In this document: piece by piece, positions 40,231 through 50,907 of the stretch
Layout: every line of letters starts with the position of its first letter
Numbering within the stretch: the stretch's first letter is position 1
Assembly (NCBI RefSeq): GCF_040054535.1
Contig: NC_090797.1
Span: 4,544,501-4,608,500, forward strand
DNA length: 64,000 bases
Reading direction: 5' to 3'
From: Antennarius striatus
Taxonomy: Eukaryota; Chordata; Actinopteri; Lophiiformes; Antennariidae
The notes under the pieces: model-generated
The model's database searches: none
What the model was told of the DNA's origin: nothing
What the model saw: the letters and a program-made list of their open reading frames with translations, nothing else
Translations under genes and position numbers: made by a program

Positions 40231-43200
40231 CTATTTCAAACGTTCAATGAGTTCCTGTGTGAGGCCCAGGTTGAGCAGCTGCATGGTGGGGAGTGACGTC
40301 AGGTGGGGGAAGGCCTTAAGGAGCTTCTCCCAACAGAGCTCCAGCAGGCTGGGCACAGCCAACCAGATCTTAAACAAAGAGCCAGTCCTCCTGTTCTCAT
40401 GGATGTTCACCACGCCACCGTGGATGTACATACAGCCAGCCTGGGGATGAAGGGAAGAGAGAGGGATTTAAACTTTATATACAGCAGATAATTTCTTTAT
40501 AAAATTATGTCAGAGCTTGACCTATTTTGGAATTAGATCAACAGAAAAAGGGGTTGTCTGTAGCACATACATGGATTTCAAGGGTTGCATTAGATAACTA
40601 GATTACTAACTACTTTTATTAATACATAAAATTAACATAGACATGAAACAACAGTAGAGATCATTGATTATGGATGTAAATTGTGAATGTTTTACTAACT
40701 GGGGTGACAGCAGCACAGTGGAAGTAAGCTGGCTCAGGCATTACTGCTGGTAGTTTGTTCCACTGAAATGTCTGAAGGTTGATCTTCCACAGATCAGCTA
40801 GTATCAGTTCCCCATTGTAGCCTCCACAGATAAAAACATCTAGAACAGAGAAATATTTACAATGAGATGCTCAAACAGCTACACAGTAATAGTGACAGCA
40901 GAAAGGGAGTTCAACTCAGTGCTCAAAGTTCAATGTGTGGCTATCACCAGTTCAGCATCAACAGATGATACTGGCTGCATTATTAAAAAGCACTCACCAT
41001 TTCGTATTTGTACACAGCTATGACACCTCCTAGGAGCAGGATATCCTGTCAAAAAAAACAGACATTCTTGAAAGGTGTGAAGGAGAACAACAGAGGTTTG
41101 GAAAATAATAACGTGTAGAAATACAAACCTATTTTGTCATGAGGTTTAGTTGTAATCTCCTCCCAGGAATTAGTCTCAAGATTGTAAGCATGTATCTATT
41201 AAAACAGGAATAGTTAAGGTCAGTGTTAAAAAAAAAATCCAGACACAGCTGATAATTTAGTTCATTAAATTCATTTTGAAAAATCGCACTTCTCTTTTTC
41301 ACCACCAGGTGTGCTAGAGAGAAAAAAATACACGTTTGTTCATCTGTCATAAAAACAAAATTTTAGCTTATTGAGACTTTCTTTCACATTATTTTCAATT
41401 TGAATTTCTATCAGACAGAAACAGTTTAATGTGTTTGGGGAAGTCTACCCTTCATGGTGCAGTACCTTGTCCAGAGGGTAAGAAGTCCAGGAAGTTCCTC
41501 CTCCAAGAATGTAGATCCTCTGTCTGTCATGTGCTATTTCATGTCTGTACCTGCGATACACACCACAGCACGCCATGTCAAGTAATTCTAATACACTGAA
41601 AAGAGCCCCAGCTTGCATCCTGTTAAGGTGTCGTCAAGACCTACCTTTCCTCAGGGAGGTCGTCGGGAGGATTGTTGGGCTTGAGGTGGATCCACTCCCT
41701 GGTAGTCAGGTCCAGCCTGTGTAGGTCTGTGCTGTAGATGTAACCCGTAGTCCCTCCAAACACATACAGGAAACCATTTATAATAACCATCGCCTAAAAG
41801 ACAAAAAACATAAATTGACAGACAAGTAAGAGACTGTTCCACTGGACTGATTTGGATTTTGATTCATCAGGCCACTTTGATTCATCAGGGTACCTGTCCA
41901 TAAATCCTGTTGGGCTTTTTCCCCCTACAGTTGAGCAAAGCCCATCGCTTGTACTTCACGTTACAAACGTGGACGTCGTTTCCGTTATTTTCACCAAAGG
42001 GAATCCCGGTGCCCCCAAAAACAAGGAGGTTGTTGCCGTGCAAAACGGCTGAAGAAACACAGAGAGACAAAACTCAATACTTAAACGTAAACCACAAAAT
42101 GTACAATGCCTTCTGAACTATTATCCAATGTTTCACCTGACATGGATGCCAGCTCTGTGGGTATGTAGCCCTCCGTTCGAATCTGCTGCCAGCAGCCTGT
42201 AGCAAAATGGTACCTCCAGAGCTCCCTGAACAGTGGATAGTCTACATTCTCAGAGCCTCCTGACTCGTCATAGTCCGGATTGTACCCTCCAAACACATAC
42301 AGGTTAGTGTTGTCTGCGACACAGCGATGTCCGCTCCGGGCAGGGGGGTTACGATGACCTGGAAGTGGTTGAGCACAGTGTCACGACATGAAGAGCATGA
42401 TAAGAGGCCACAGAGAAATGATGTACTGGAAAATAGAGAGAAATTACACCATAGCAGTGTAAATCTGTATGAACTACAGAATCTGAACGGTTCTGAAAAA
42501 AGCCTCCCGTACAACCTAAAGTAATCACATCATGCAATCATAACTATAGTAACCTGAATTCATTCCGATGTAAAAGTTTGTTTATTTATGCATTAAACTT
42601 TCAGTGTTCCTTATCAAGATACCCTGATAGAAGGTAAATGTTTGAACGTGGGTCATGAAAAAACACTCCACAGCACTAACAGAGCTCTATGAGGATAAGA
42701 ACAGTCAGAGTAATTTCAAAGGTCAGGTTTGAACCCACCATGAATGGAAACCACGGGCAACATAAAAGGGAACATACAAGCTGAATAAAGAGCCCTGGTA
42801 TATATGTGCCAAGAGCTGACAGTGCCAACAGTTTGCATGGAAGACGTCTAATTTTCATCAAGTTTACAGCTAGAACAGGACAAACAAGATGTGCAGCTTG
42901 CACAGGTCTGGAATCGGAAGCTTAACAATGTAACTGCACCCGCAATGGAGTCGTTTCTCAGTGATAGCATTCCAGTACGCCTAGTGTTTGATCCCAGTTG
43001 AAATTGAACTTTAATCCTCTGCTTCATATAGAGCAAAAACACATTGTGGAATAATCTTTATAACTGCATACTGTATATACAAGGCATATGTGGGGTCTTG
43101 TATATACAAGGCCCCACATATGCATAAAACTTTGAGCATTATTAGGGTCAAAGTTTTATACAAAACGGAAAGCCATGCAAATCACAGAAAATATATCATA

Positions 43201-45026
43201 AACATATGAGATAGTATGATGCTGGTCGAGTGGAATTAGCAGGTTTTGGTGAGAAAACACGCTGACTGAAAGCAGAGCCCATTACGGCAAATCTAATGCT
43301 GTATCTCAGTTAACTGTACTAAGAATAGATCCGACGTCATGCATTCTTAACTAGACAACTTTCAGAGCACAGTTTGGCGAAGGCAGCTCAACTTACCTAT
43401 GATGTCACTGCATCTATAAACAATAGTCCATGATAGTTTCGTATACAATGAAGTCACCCTTTTAATGATAAATCATATTGGTATCATTATTTATATGGGT
43501 GTAAATTAAAAAATATTATTTCACCAGAAGATGTTTTTTTTAAGTTGGATGAAAAATGGCACAATTTCTTCATGGAAAATGTAGCAGCTTTGAACTAGGT
43601 TGGACAGGAATTTCTAAAGCGATAAAATCATGGTCACATGAATCTTGATTCCTTAATCCAAATCTATTCCAAAATCTGCATCCTTGCTGCATAAATCCAC
43701 AAGGTTTAATCAAAATTAGAAAAGCAAGTTTTGTTTGTGTGTAAACCTGCACCCAAACAATTCAGTGTGCAAACACAAACAATGCAGAAGGATGAGGAAA
43801 TGCTGAAATGTAGTGACATAAAATGTGACTCAAAAATAATAACAGAAACCCATTCATGCAATAAGGAAGTTCAGAACACAGGTTGTTTCACAGTACTGAT
43901 CAAAGAATTTAATACCACACCATGATTCACTGCCACACTTCTGTCCAGGATCCTTTCAATAGTCATATGGCAGAAGCTTCCATCACAAATGTCATGCACT
44001 CAAAATCAGGGGGGTGTCACTTAAATTAAAATATCAATGTGAGAGCCTGCCATGTTGGCAGAGATTGTCATTTAGTTAATGCTATCAATGTGAGAGCCAG
44101 AGAGGCTAAACATCTACCAAGATGGCAAGAACATGATCAGAAGAATGGTTTACAGAATAAACATTGTGGAATAATGTTTATAGTTGCATGTTTTGAAATC
44201 TTTTAACATCAAATGTCATGGGAATCAGGCATTCGTGGTTTGTACTAAAAAAAAAAGGGACTCCAAGGCTTTTAAATAGCAAATTTGGGGAACTGGCCTC
44301 AGCTGTCTTTGAGTGTTTATCAGTACTTTACTGTAATAGCAGACCAACTTGATAAGTGGTAAACAACATAGCATCATGATCTACACTGACAGCATGGCTG
44401 TCACGTTGTTCTAATAGTGAATTTCACAAAATCATACATAGAATACGTCCGTGATCGCTGTGATAAACTAGGTCACTGCATGATTTTGCAGCTCCATGTC
44501 AATATCATATCTGTTGGGCAAGAGTTGGGCAGAGTGTCGAGGATGGATGAACAAAGGTGCAGCTGTGAGACTATTATCCGTGACATGTACAAACCAAAAC
44601 AGTCCAGGACAATCAAAGGCAAGATTATATTTTGACACTAACAACCCGACGGAGTTTGTTGTACCGTTGATAAACATGGCTACTGTTCACTTTGCAATCC
44701 TATAATTACAAAGAAGTTCAAAAACATAGGACATGCAGAATTACTGACTGGTGCTAGCATGGACGATTCACCCATCTTAACTATGTCATCAAGGCGGCGT
44801 TTAAGTTGTTAACATGGGAAGGTAACACTGTATGTGGAGCAAACGAGCTCCGTCACACAGTTTATCCAACTAGCAAAGAGGAAGAACGTGAAGTTTAGGC
44901 ATTGTTAGCATCTCTTGCTAATGTTGTTGACTGACCTGCTAATGTTTCCCCGTACGGCGGCTTGCCTGTCAGTTTCTTAAAATCATTCAGCTGGTCTGGA
45001 CTGCGAGTGCCTTCACCGTCCGACAT
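40231..45026 (-). CDS. klhdc10: Kelch domain-containing protein 10
   Basis: Substrate receptor of cullin-2 ubiquitin ligases, known for reading alanine-type C-terminal tails and for the ASK1 stress pathway. Nine minus-strand exons give about 388 residues: 44936-45026 (ATG), 42137-42358, 41894-42048, 41645-41793, 41466-41550, 41129-41195, 40998-41045, 40700-40839, 40231-40440 (TAG). Phases match at all junctions. Kelch blades are clear: NLYVFGGYNPDYDESGG, NNLLVFGGTGIPFGENNGND, FLYVFGGTTGYIYSTDL, RIYILGGGTSWTSYPLDK, DVFICGGYNGELIL, CMYIHGGVVNIHENRRTGS. The C-terminus has an elongin BC-box, SLLELCWEKL, which fits the consensus with its cysteine, and ends LTQELIERLK. Exon 1 (MSDGEGTRSPDQLNDFKKL) splices in phase to GHRNPPARSGHRC. 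About 30 residues present in human before that point (KKKIRWDPVRRRF region) are not encoded here that I can find, so a small missed exon is possible. Confidence 0.95.
42359..44935 (-). other. klhdc10 intron 1
   Basis: A 2.6-kb intron. It contains a 40-bp palindrome (43084-43123) and two pairs of short direct repeats: ACATTGTGGAATAAT at 43041 and 44161, and TATCAATGTGAGAGCC at 44032 and 44083. These may be traces of old repeats. No missing klhdc10 exon was found in it. Confidence 0.7.
43084..43123. repeat. 40-bp near-perfect palindrome
   Basis: GCATATGTGGGG and CCCCACATATGC flank a CTTGTATATACAAG core that is itself palindromic, with a single mispaired base each side. It can form a cruciform and lies in klhdc10 intron 1. 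Confidence 0.9.
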
Positions 45027-45903
45027 CGTTTCGCATTACAATTCAGTCCAAAAGAATATATCATCAAATAAAATCATCTGCTAAAGTGCTGATAAACCAT
45101 TATAAATTACACCGCTGAAACACTACCCCCGGCCTCTGACGAGCTGGACCAATCAAAAGGCGCGATGTTAGGACGCTACGTTTCTAGAGGTGGGCGGGGG
45201 ACGGCGCGTGTCTCCAAAACGGCTTTTTTAAATTTTATTTCCGCCCCTTGGCTCAAATGCGTTCATGACACCTCGTTTGAAATGATTCAAACAGTTAAAC
45301 AGAAAATTCGCGTTTCAAAGTATAAATTCCCAACGATAACATGGGCTGTATTTAGAATTTTAAAAAAAAATGAGGATGAGGGCCCGTGCCACTACATTAA
45401 GCTTTTATTTTGTAGCCACATTCCACTTCCGGTCTCGGAAACACAGACCTTTTTATACAGTACAGTACTTGTTTTCTAATGATGATAAAATGTTATGTTG
45501 CGTTTTCTAATTATTGATAAATAATCATAATTTAACAAATACAGAACTTTCGATAGCTTTGTTTTTTTTTATATAAATAGCGTCCGTAATTTTCTAATAA
45601 AGAGATAAGTATTTCTTGTATTTAATCATGTGCTGCCATATTGATCATGCTCACTGTGTAAATAACAGTCAATACATGCAATACAAGAAAATAGTATTTT
45701 CTAGTGGTTTTACATGTTTTTCATTGTAAAGGGAAAACCTGTTTATTTACTGTACACATGACAATAAGCACTTTGATGAATTTGTTTGAATCCTTTGAAT
45801 GCTCTTTTTAATTGTAATCCTTTAAATCCAACACCCTCTACATATCCACAAACCGGAACTATTGGTTTTAGGTCGCATTTTCTGGGGAACACCAGAGCCG
45901 ATC
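45027..45903. promoter_or_regulatory. Shared bidirectional promoter region of klhdc10 and zc3hc1
   Basis: The two genes start head to head 877 bp apart. Near klhdc10 there is a CCAAT box (GACCAATCAAAAGG, about 45147) and a GC-box (GGTGGGCGGGG, about 45188). Near zc3hc1 there is an ETS-like ACCGGAAC (about 45852). The middle is AT-rich. Human KLHDC10 and ZC3HC1 are also neighbours. Confidence 0.6.
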
Positions 45904-48900
45904 ATGGCGACTCTCGGCGGAAGTCGTGGAGATCGTCTCGGCAACTCAAATAATCAAAAATCGTCACTTGTATCTCCAGAGAAAGTTCGTGATCTTCTTA
46001 ATGATGGTGTATCAACATTAGATGGACGACGCGACAGGTGCATATTTGAATAATCGTCCACTACACGATGAACAAATTGTTATTAGCTAGTCAGATTAGC
46101 CACTTAGCTTTGTAGCTCTGCTAATCATACAGTAACGTGTCTCCAAGGGTTTACAAACCAGAACTGAGACTTTCCAAAAATAACTTAATTGTTATGTTTA
46201 TTAAACAGTGCGTTTGACCTCGCAGGTTGGTGACGGTAGTCGTTGATCTATGGCTGCTGTTGTTCAGTAAGAGATAATGGGGTGGGGACCCAAAGTTTTG
46301 CTGTTACAGGGTTCTCTTTTAGTCTGCGATTAATATGATTAATACCGTTTTCTATTTGCTGCCCATCCATAAAGGCTGAGAGAAATATTATTATACATCA
46401 TTTAATGCAACTCATTCAATTTTATGTTGAGAGATAGATTTCATTGAAGTAAAATAGCGTATACAACAAAATCTAGTCACAATATTTTCTTCCACTTTGT
46501 GAAAATTTTGCAGGATTGTTAAAATGAAATTATGATTGGTTCACTGTGACACGTTTGAATCTTTTGGAAGTAAAGAGGTGTTTTCCTTTTCTGTGGATTT
46601 CAGTGGACAAGGAGATTTGCAAGATCTGGAAGTACAAAGTAAAACTCTAGCAAGGTGTGATGCCACGAACAAAGAAGCCTTTTTCTCAAGAGTGGAATCC
46701 TATTCAATATCCTTTCACTGATTCAAACTTCCTATGAGTAATAATGTGTTGACAGTTGTTTTTTGTGACTAAGTGAAATTTCCCTTAGCATAGCACTGTG
46801 TGAAATGGGCAGGCAAACCTCGGATATTGTCCCCACTAATATGTGCCAGATATGGCTGGATCAACATTGGCAGTGATATGCTCAAGTGCTCCAGCTGCCA
46901 GGCTTTCCTTTGTGCATCGCTACAACCAACTTTAGACTTCCAAAAATGTGAGCAAAATGAAAGAGACAATGTCATGATTTATTTTAGAGAAGGATATGCT
47001 GATGTTGTCTGGCTGCCAAAAAAAAATTAAAGGTCACACAACTTTCTGTTTGTAATAGATGAATCCCGCATTGCAGAGTTGTCAAGTCAGCTACAGACAC
47101 AGCATCAGAAATTTTGTCCCTGGCCAGATTTTCCATCTCCAGGTAGGAGCAAACGTACTCTGACGTTCGCATGTTTTATGTGATTTTGTCATTTGCAAGT
47201 TGATCTGCCTCAGTGGTGATGGTCAAGGTCAAGAATGTTGATGTCATTTCAGAGCGTTTTTGGCTGGTTCCAACCTGTGAACCATCAGCACTTCTCTCTG
47301 CCTTTTTGGGGCGCTTCCAAAGTGCCTGTCTCCTTGCACAGCAGCTGCCAGCCATGAAGCCAGAGCAGCTGAAGTCTATGGTGAGGCGAGAAAAGACTTT
47401 TGGAATAGTACAGAATTGTAATCCAAAACATTAGGACCATTGTTCATAGTGCAGAGCAGGCTTGGGGAAATGCATCCAGGAGATGATGGAAGGAATAATT
47501 AGATCCAGTCTCTAAAAATTTGATCCTTGTGTGTCCATGTATATTTACTGATTTTTATAAAAGAATAACATTTTCTATACAGTAGTTCCAACTAAAAATA
47601 ATTGTCTCATTGCAGTCACTGACTGAGGATGTAGTCAGCGTTATACTGCAGCTTATCGAGGAAGAACAAAAAAAAAAGGGAGGGAGTCCATGCTCTGAAC
47701 CTTTGGCTGTCCAGGTGGCTGCATGCATTGTTTCTCTCTGTGGCTGGGCTGCGAGGTGAGATTAAACTAATTTTTTTGCTCTTCTTGACACTTCTGAATG
47801 TTTTGAAGCTTCATAGTACATTCAAAGTGATGTTTCCGTAATCTAGAGAATACTTTTAAATCTTCAGTCAGGAATTTAGCAGCATAAGCTAACATGACAT
47901 TTATTTGCAGGGTAGGTCACTTAAAAGTTGAGAAAAACATGGCAGGAAATGTGTCAGTACACCTCACCTGATTGAAACATCTGAGTCATGCTTTTGTCAA
48001 TCTTAGCCCAGCTCTACGAGCCATGAACCTGCCCATCCTCACCTGCTCATACTGTATGCGCAAGGTGGGTTTGTGGAACTTCCACCAGATGGATGGAGTA
48101 GGAGGCGATGCAGATGCCTCATCAAACCCGGTCCGCCCCTCTACTCCGACAGTAGGTCCCGCCTCAGTAACCACACCCGAATTCTTGGGAGATCAGCCTG
48201 CTTCTGCCTCGTCCACTCCTACTACAACTCCGTGTCGCATGAAGTTGAGAAGCCAGGATTCCACTCGCTCTGATCAGGCAAGCTTTAAAAGCAGTTGAAG
48301 GTTGATCATCCAATTAGGTCAAACTGCCATGTGCAAGGATTAGCTTTGAGCCGAAATACTTTGTTTATAGTGGTGGTGATGTAATGAAATTAATGATGTG
48401 TCAGGTTGACACTTTTTTTTAAACATGATCTGGTGTTCATTACAGGGTGAGGGCACAGCCTCCCCCGTTGCTTTGCGTGCCCGAAGCAGGGACTCCCCAA
48501 GCCCCAGTGAAGAGCTGCCAAGTCCTTTGACCAGGGGCAAGAGGACTGCAACTCGCCAGAAAGGACAGGGAGACAACCCTGGGACAGATGGCGGTGCCGC
48601 ACTGCAGAATCCCCCTAAACGCCTGTGTCTCTCAACACTTTGTGGTCCAGTAAGAATTAATATTACTGTTGATTTTGCACCATATGTGAAATTTAATTTT
48701 GATGTAGGACCCAAAGAAATTAAAAACTACTAATGCAGTACACTCTAGGTTTTTGAAATTGAGGTGAAACATGGTTGATAAAAATTAGTCAACTGTAAAA
48801 ATGATGGACTTCAGCCACATTTTCTATATTTTATTTTCCCAACCAACCACAAGAAAATATTTAGACTCATTTTTGAGTTGAAAATGGTTTTACATTAACA

Positions 48901-49367
48901 CCTTTTGTAAACCACTTTCCCTTTATTTCAGGATGAGCTCCTCCATAAAAGTGCATTTGATCCCCTTGCGCAGCACAGAGACTGGTGTCCCTGGGTTTCA
49001 GTAGGAAAGGAGAATGTGGATCCAGGAGCGAACCCATTTGTGGATGGAGATGCAGCGCTTTATCAGCAGGGCTGGAAGGCTGCTCTTGACCTCCTTGTGC
49101 CCATGAAAAAGAACTTAAATGCAGCAGGAAGCAGCCCAGCACAGGCAAGCACAGACCTAACAATATTTATTTTTAAACAAAGCTTACTCTACAAAAATGG
49201 CCCCATCAAGTGCGATACATGCTCTGGTACTTCATTGTATAGATTTGATTCAAGTAATAACTGACATTTATCTATTTTCTTTTTCCTCTCAGGGCCCTCG
49301 TGATAAATCTAAAAGGGTGTTTGCTATATTCCGACAGTGGCAGATAACCTCCTCTCCGTCTCAGTAG
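45904..49367 (+). CDS. zc3hc1: Zinc finger C3HC-type protein 1 (NIPA)
   Basis: Nuclear protein of the pore basket, also described as an F-box-like SCF component (NIPA) acting on cyclin B1. Ten exons give 500 residues (human 502): 45904-46037, 46604-46706, 46797-46947, 47059-47142, 47253-47380, 47616-47755, 48007-48277, 48446-48649, 48932-49144, 49293-49367 (TAG). The first BIR-like zinc module has KWAGKPRILSPLICARYGW, DMLKCSSCQAFLCASLQP and HQKFCPWPDFPSP. The second is split around a long low-complexity insert: LTCSYCMRKVGLWNF in exon 7 and QHRDWCPWV in exon 9. The insert includes KLRSQDSTRSDQ and SPSPSEELPSPLTRGKR, probably disordered and basic. The end KSKRVFAIFRQWQ matches human KSRKVFRIFRQWE. 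Splicing is unusual: one AT-AC intron and two GC-AG introns (listed separately). Confidence 0.95.
46707..46796 (+). other. U12-type AT-AC intron in zc3hc1 (intron 2)
   Basis: Exon 2 ends at ...GAATCCTATTCA and the next bases are ATATCCTTTC, the exact AT-AC minor-spliceosome donor. There is no GT donor in frame. The intron ends CCCTTAGCATAGCAC, with a branch-like CCCTTAGC about ten bases before the AC. The joined protein reads ESYS-CVKWAGKP, aligned with human ETFSSLKWAGKP. Length is only 90 nt. Confidence 0.9.
48278..48445 (+). other. GC-AG intron in zc3hc1 (intron 7)
   Basis: The donor is CAG|GCAAGC, matching the strong GC-donor consensus, and the acceptor is TTACAG|GGTGAG. Reading through instead gives ASFKSS and a stop, removing the second half of the second zinc module. 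Confidence 0.82.
49145..49292 (+). other. GC-AG intron in zc3hc1 (intron 9)
   Basis: The donor is again CAG|GCAAGC and the acceptor CTCTCAG|GGCC. The join yields SSPAQ-GPRDKSKRVF, continuous with the human C-terminus. Retention would replace the conserved end with about 40 unrelated residues. Confidence 0.82.
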
Positions 49368-50414
49368 ACTGTTTTCCAACAGTACTGCAACACTGAAATG
49401 ATGAACCGACAAGTCCTCTTTGTGTGGTACTGAGTCTGTTCTACCAATGACAGGAGTGTTATATCAATGCATGCCATCCCATAAAGTCATATTTACAATC
49501 CAAGGGTTTCTTGACTGAAAGAAAGTAGATTTTGTCTTTTGGGAAATTGTATGTGTTCTCTGAAAGGATGATATATGTGAAAGATAAAGTGGCATGAAAA
49601 CATTTCAATTCAGTGCCATTAAAACTGGGATAAGCAGTGAATGACGGGGCGTGTCTGGATTTCTGTGGAATAGTAGAGATTAGACATCCCTAACTGGGAA
49701 AATTGTCAATTTCCTTGACACTGGAAAGGCACTGTTTACCTTTGATTATGGTGACTCATTTTAGGGAGTTGTGAACAATCACCTCTTACTGAAAAACTGA
49801 GGAAAAACTTGTGTGTGTGTGTGTGCGTGTGCGTGTGTGTGTGGATATAAATTCACTTTGGAAATAATCTTTTTGTAGTGAAATGTGTTTTTAGTTAGTC
49901 AGTGCTAAAATCTTGCTTCTTGCAGGCAGGTAGAACCATGTGCCATGAACATTTTTTTTAGAATCAGACTCTAGTAATGCCTGTAGTTTATTTTTACTTT
50001 CTGTGACATCTCATTTCTAATTGAGTGCACTCCAATTCTGCATGTGCTTTTAACTTTGTAGAATTTCCTAAAAGTGTTGAATAAATTGCTCATCTGAAAG
50101 TTTGCTTCACTCTTTGTTGTTCTACTGTCAAATCCACTCGTCAAAAAATTAATCACATTGCTAATACAGTCAAACATGCTAGTAGGGAAAATATTGTGTT
50201 CTGAGCTTGCATTCCCCAAGTAAAATTCTTTAAATTTGACTTGGGGAATTATAGTCATACAACAGTTTAAACAAACAAAATGCGTCATGGCAAGATCACA
50301 TTAATGTCTTGCACTATTTTAAATTCAGAGTTGTTTTAAAAGTGTAAAGACATATTCTTACAGCATTTAGGTGTGTCACTGGTTTAAAAAATTGGAACAT
50401 GTAAAGACAGCTCA

Positions 50415-50508
50415 GCAAAGACAAGTCATTTAAATTTGACCAAAGAAATTATAATCTACAGCAAAGACAAGTCATTTAAATTTGACAACAAAGAAATTAT
50501 AATAATCC
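50415..50508. repeat. Tandem duplication, two units of about 46 bp
   Basis: The unit beginning GCAAAGACAAGTCATTTAAA starts at 50415 and again at 50461, the second copy with small insertions. It lies about 400 bp upstream of the ube2h start codon. Confidence 0.9.
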
Positions 50509-50636
50509 ACGTAAACGTCTTATATTTTACATCACTTTTAAATTTCCGAATGAAAAACGATGTAAGAGGTGCGAAGTTGCACTTCAGAGGTTTAAAGCAA
50601 ATACAAGATAAAAACTACAAAGATGGTCACTTATTG

Positions 50637-50664
50637 TGACGTTTCGTCGCACATATGTGACGTA
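50637..50664 (+). promoter_or_regulatory. CRE-like pair upstream of ube2h
   Basis: Two TGACGT-type motifs (TGACGTTT at about 50637 and TGACGTAT at about 50658) sit 20 bp apart, 250 bp before the start codon and next to a GC-rich transition. They fit CREB/ATF half-sites in a housekeeping promoter. Confidence 0.4.
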
Positions 50665-50907
50665 TCCGCGGAGTGATCCTGGCTTGTCAGAACCATGGTC
50701 AGAACGCTGAGAGGCAGTGAACAGCAGAGGTAAACGCTAGCTCAGTCACACATTAGGACAGAGACGCTGAACTGTTGAGACGTTTTGCGGTGAACATTTC
50801 CGAAGGCAAATGTTAACTTTCGGATAGTACAGTTTGCTAGACTGTCTAGCGTTTCGTAGGCTAGCTTTCAGTTTATTTACTGGTGCTCTGCGGTGGAAAT
50901 AGCAAAA

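Larger units (their letters stand above)
49368..50907. other. zc3hc1 3'UTR and ube2h 5' region
   Basis: An AATAAA at 50080 may end zc3hc1. A GT-rich tract is at about 49808-49842 and a tandem duplication at 50415-50508. The right 270 bp is the ube2h promoter and 5'UTR. Confidence 0.55.

Noticed and set aside
42242-42514. Minus-strand frame overlapping the first kelch exon of klhdc10
   Set aside because: Different frame from the conserved kelch reading and contradicted by the in-phase splice acceptor at 42358.
48271-48298. Natural end of zc3hc1 at the TGA after exon 7
   Set aside because: Homology to the human C-terminus continues in three later exons joined in phase, so this stop belongs to the GC-AG intron and would be reached only by retention.
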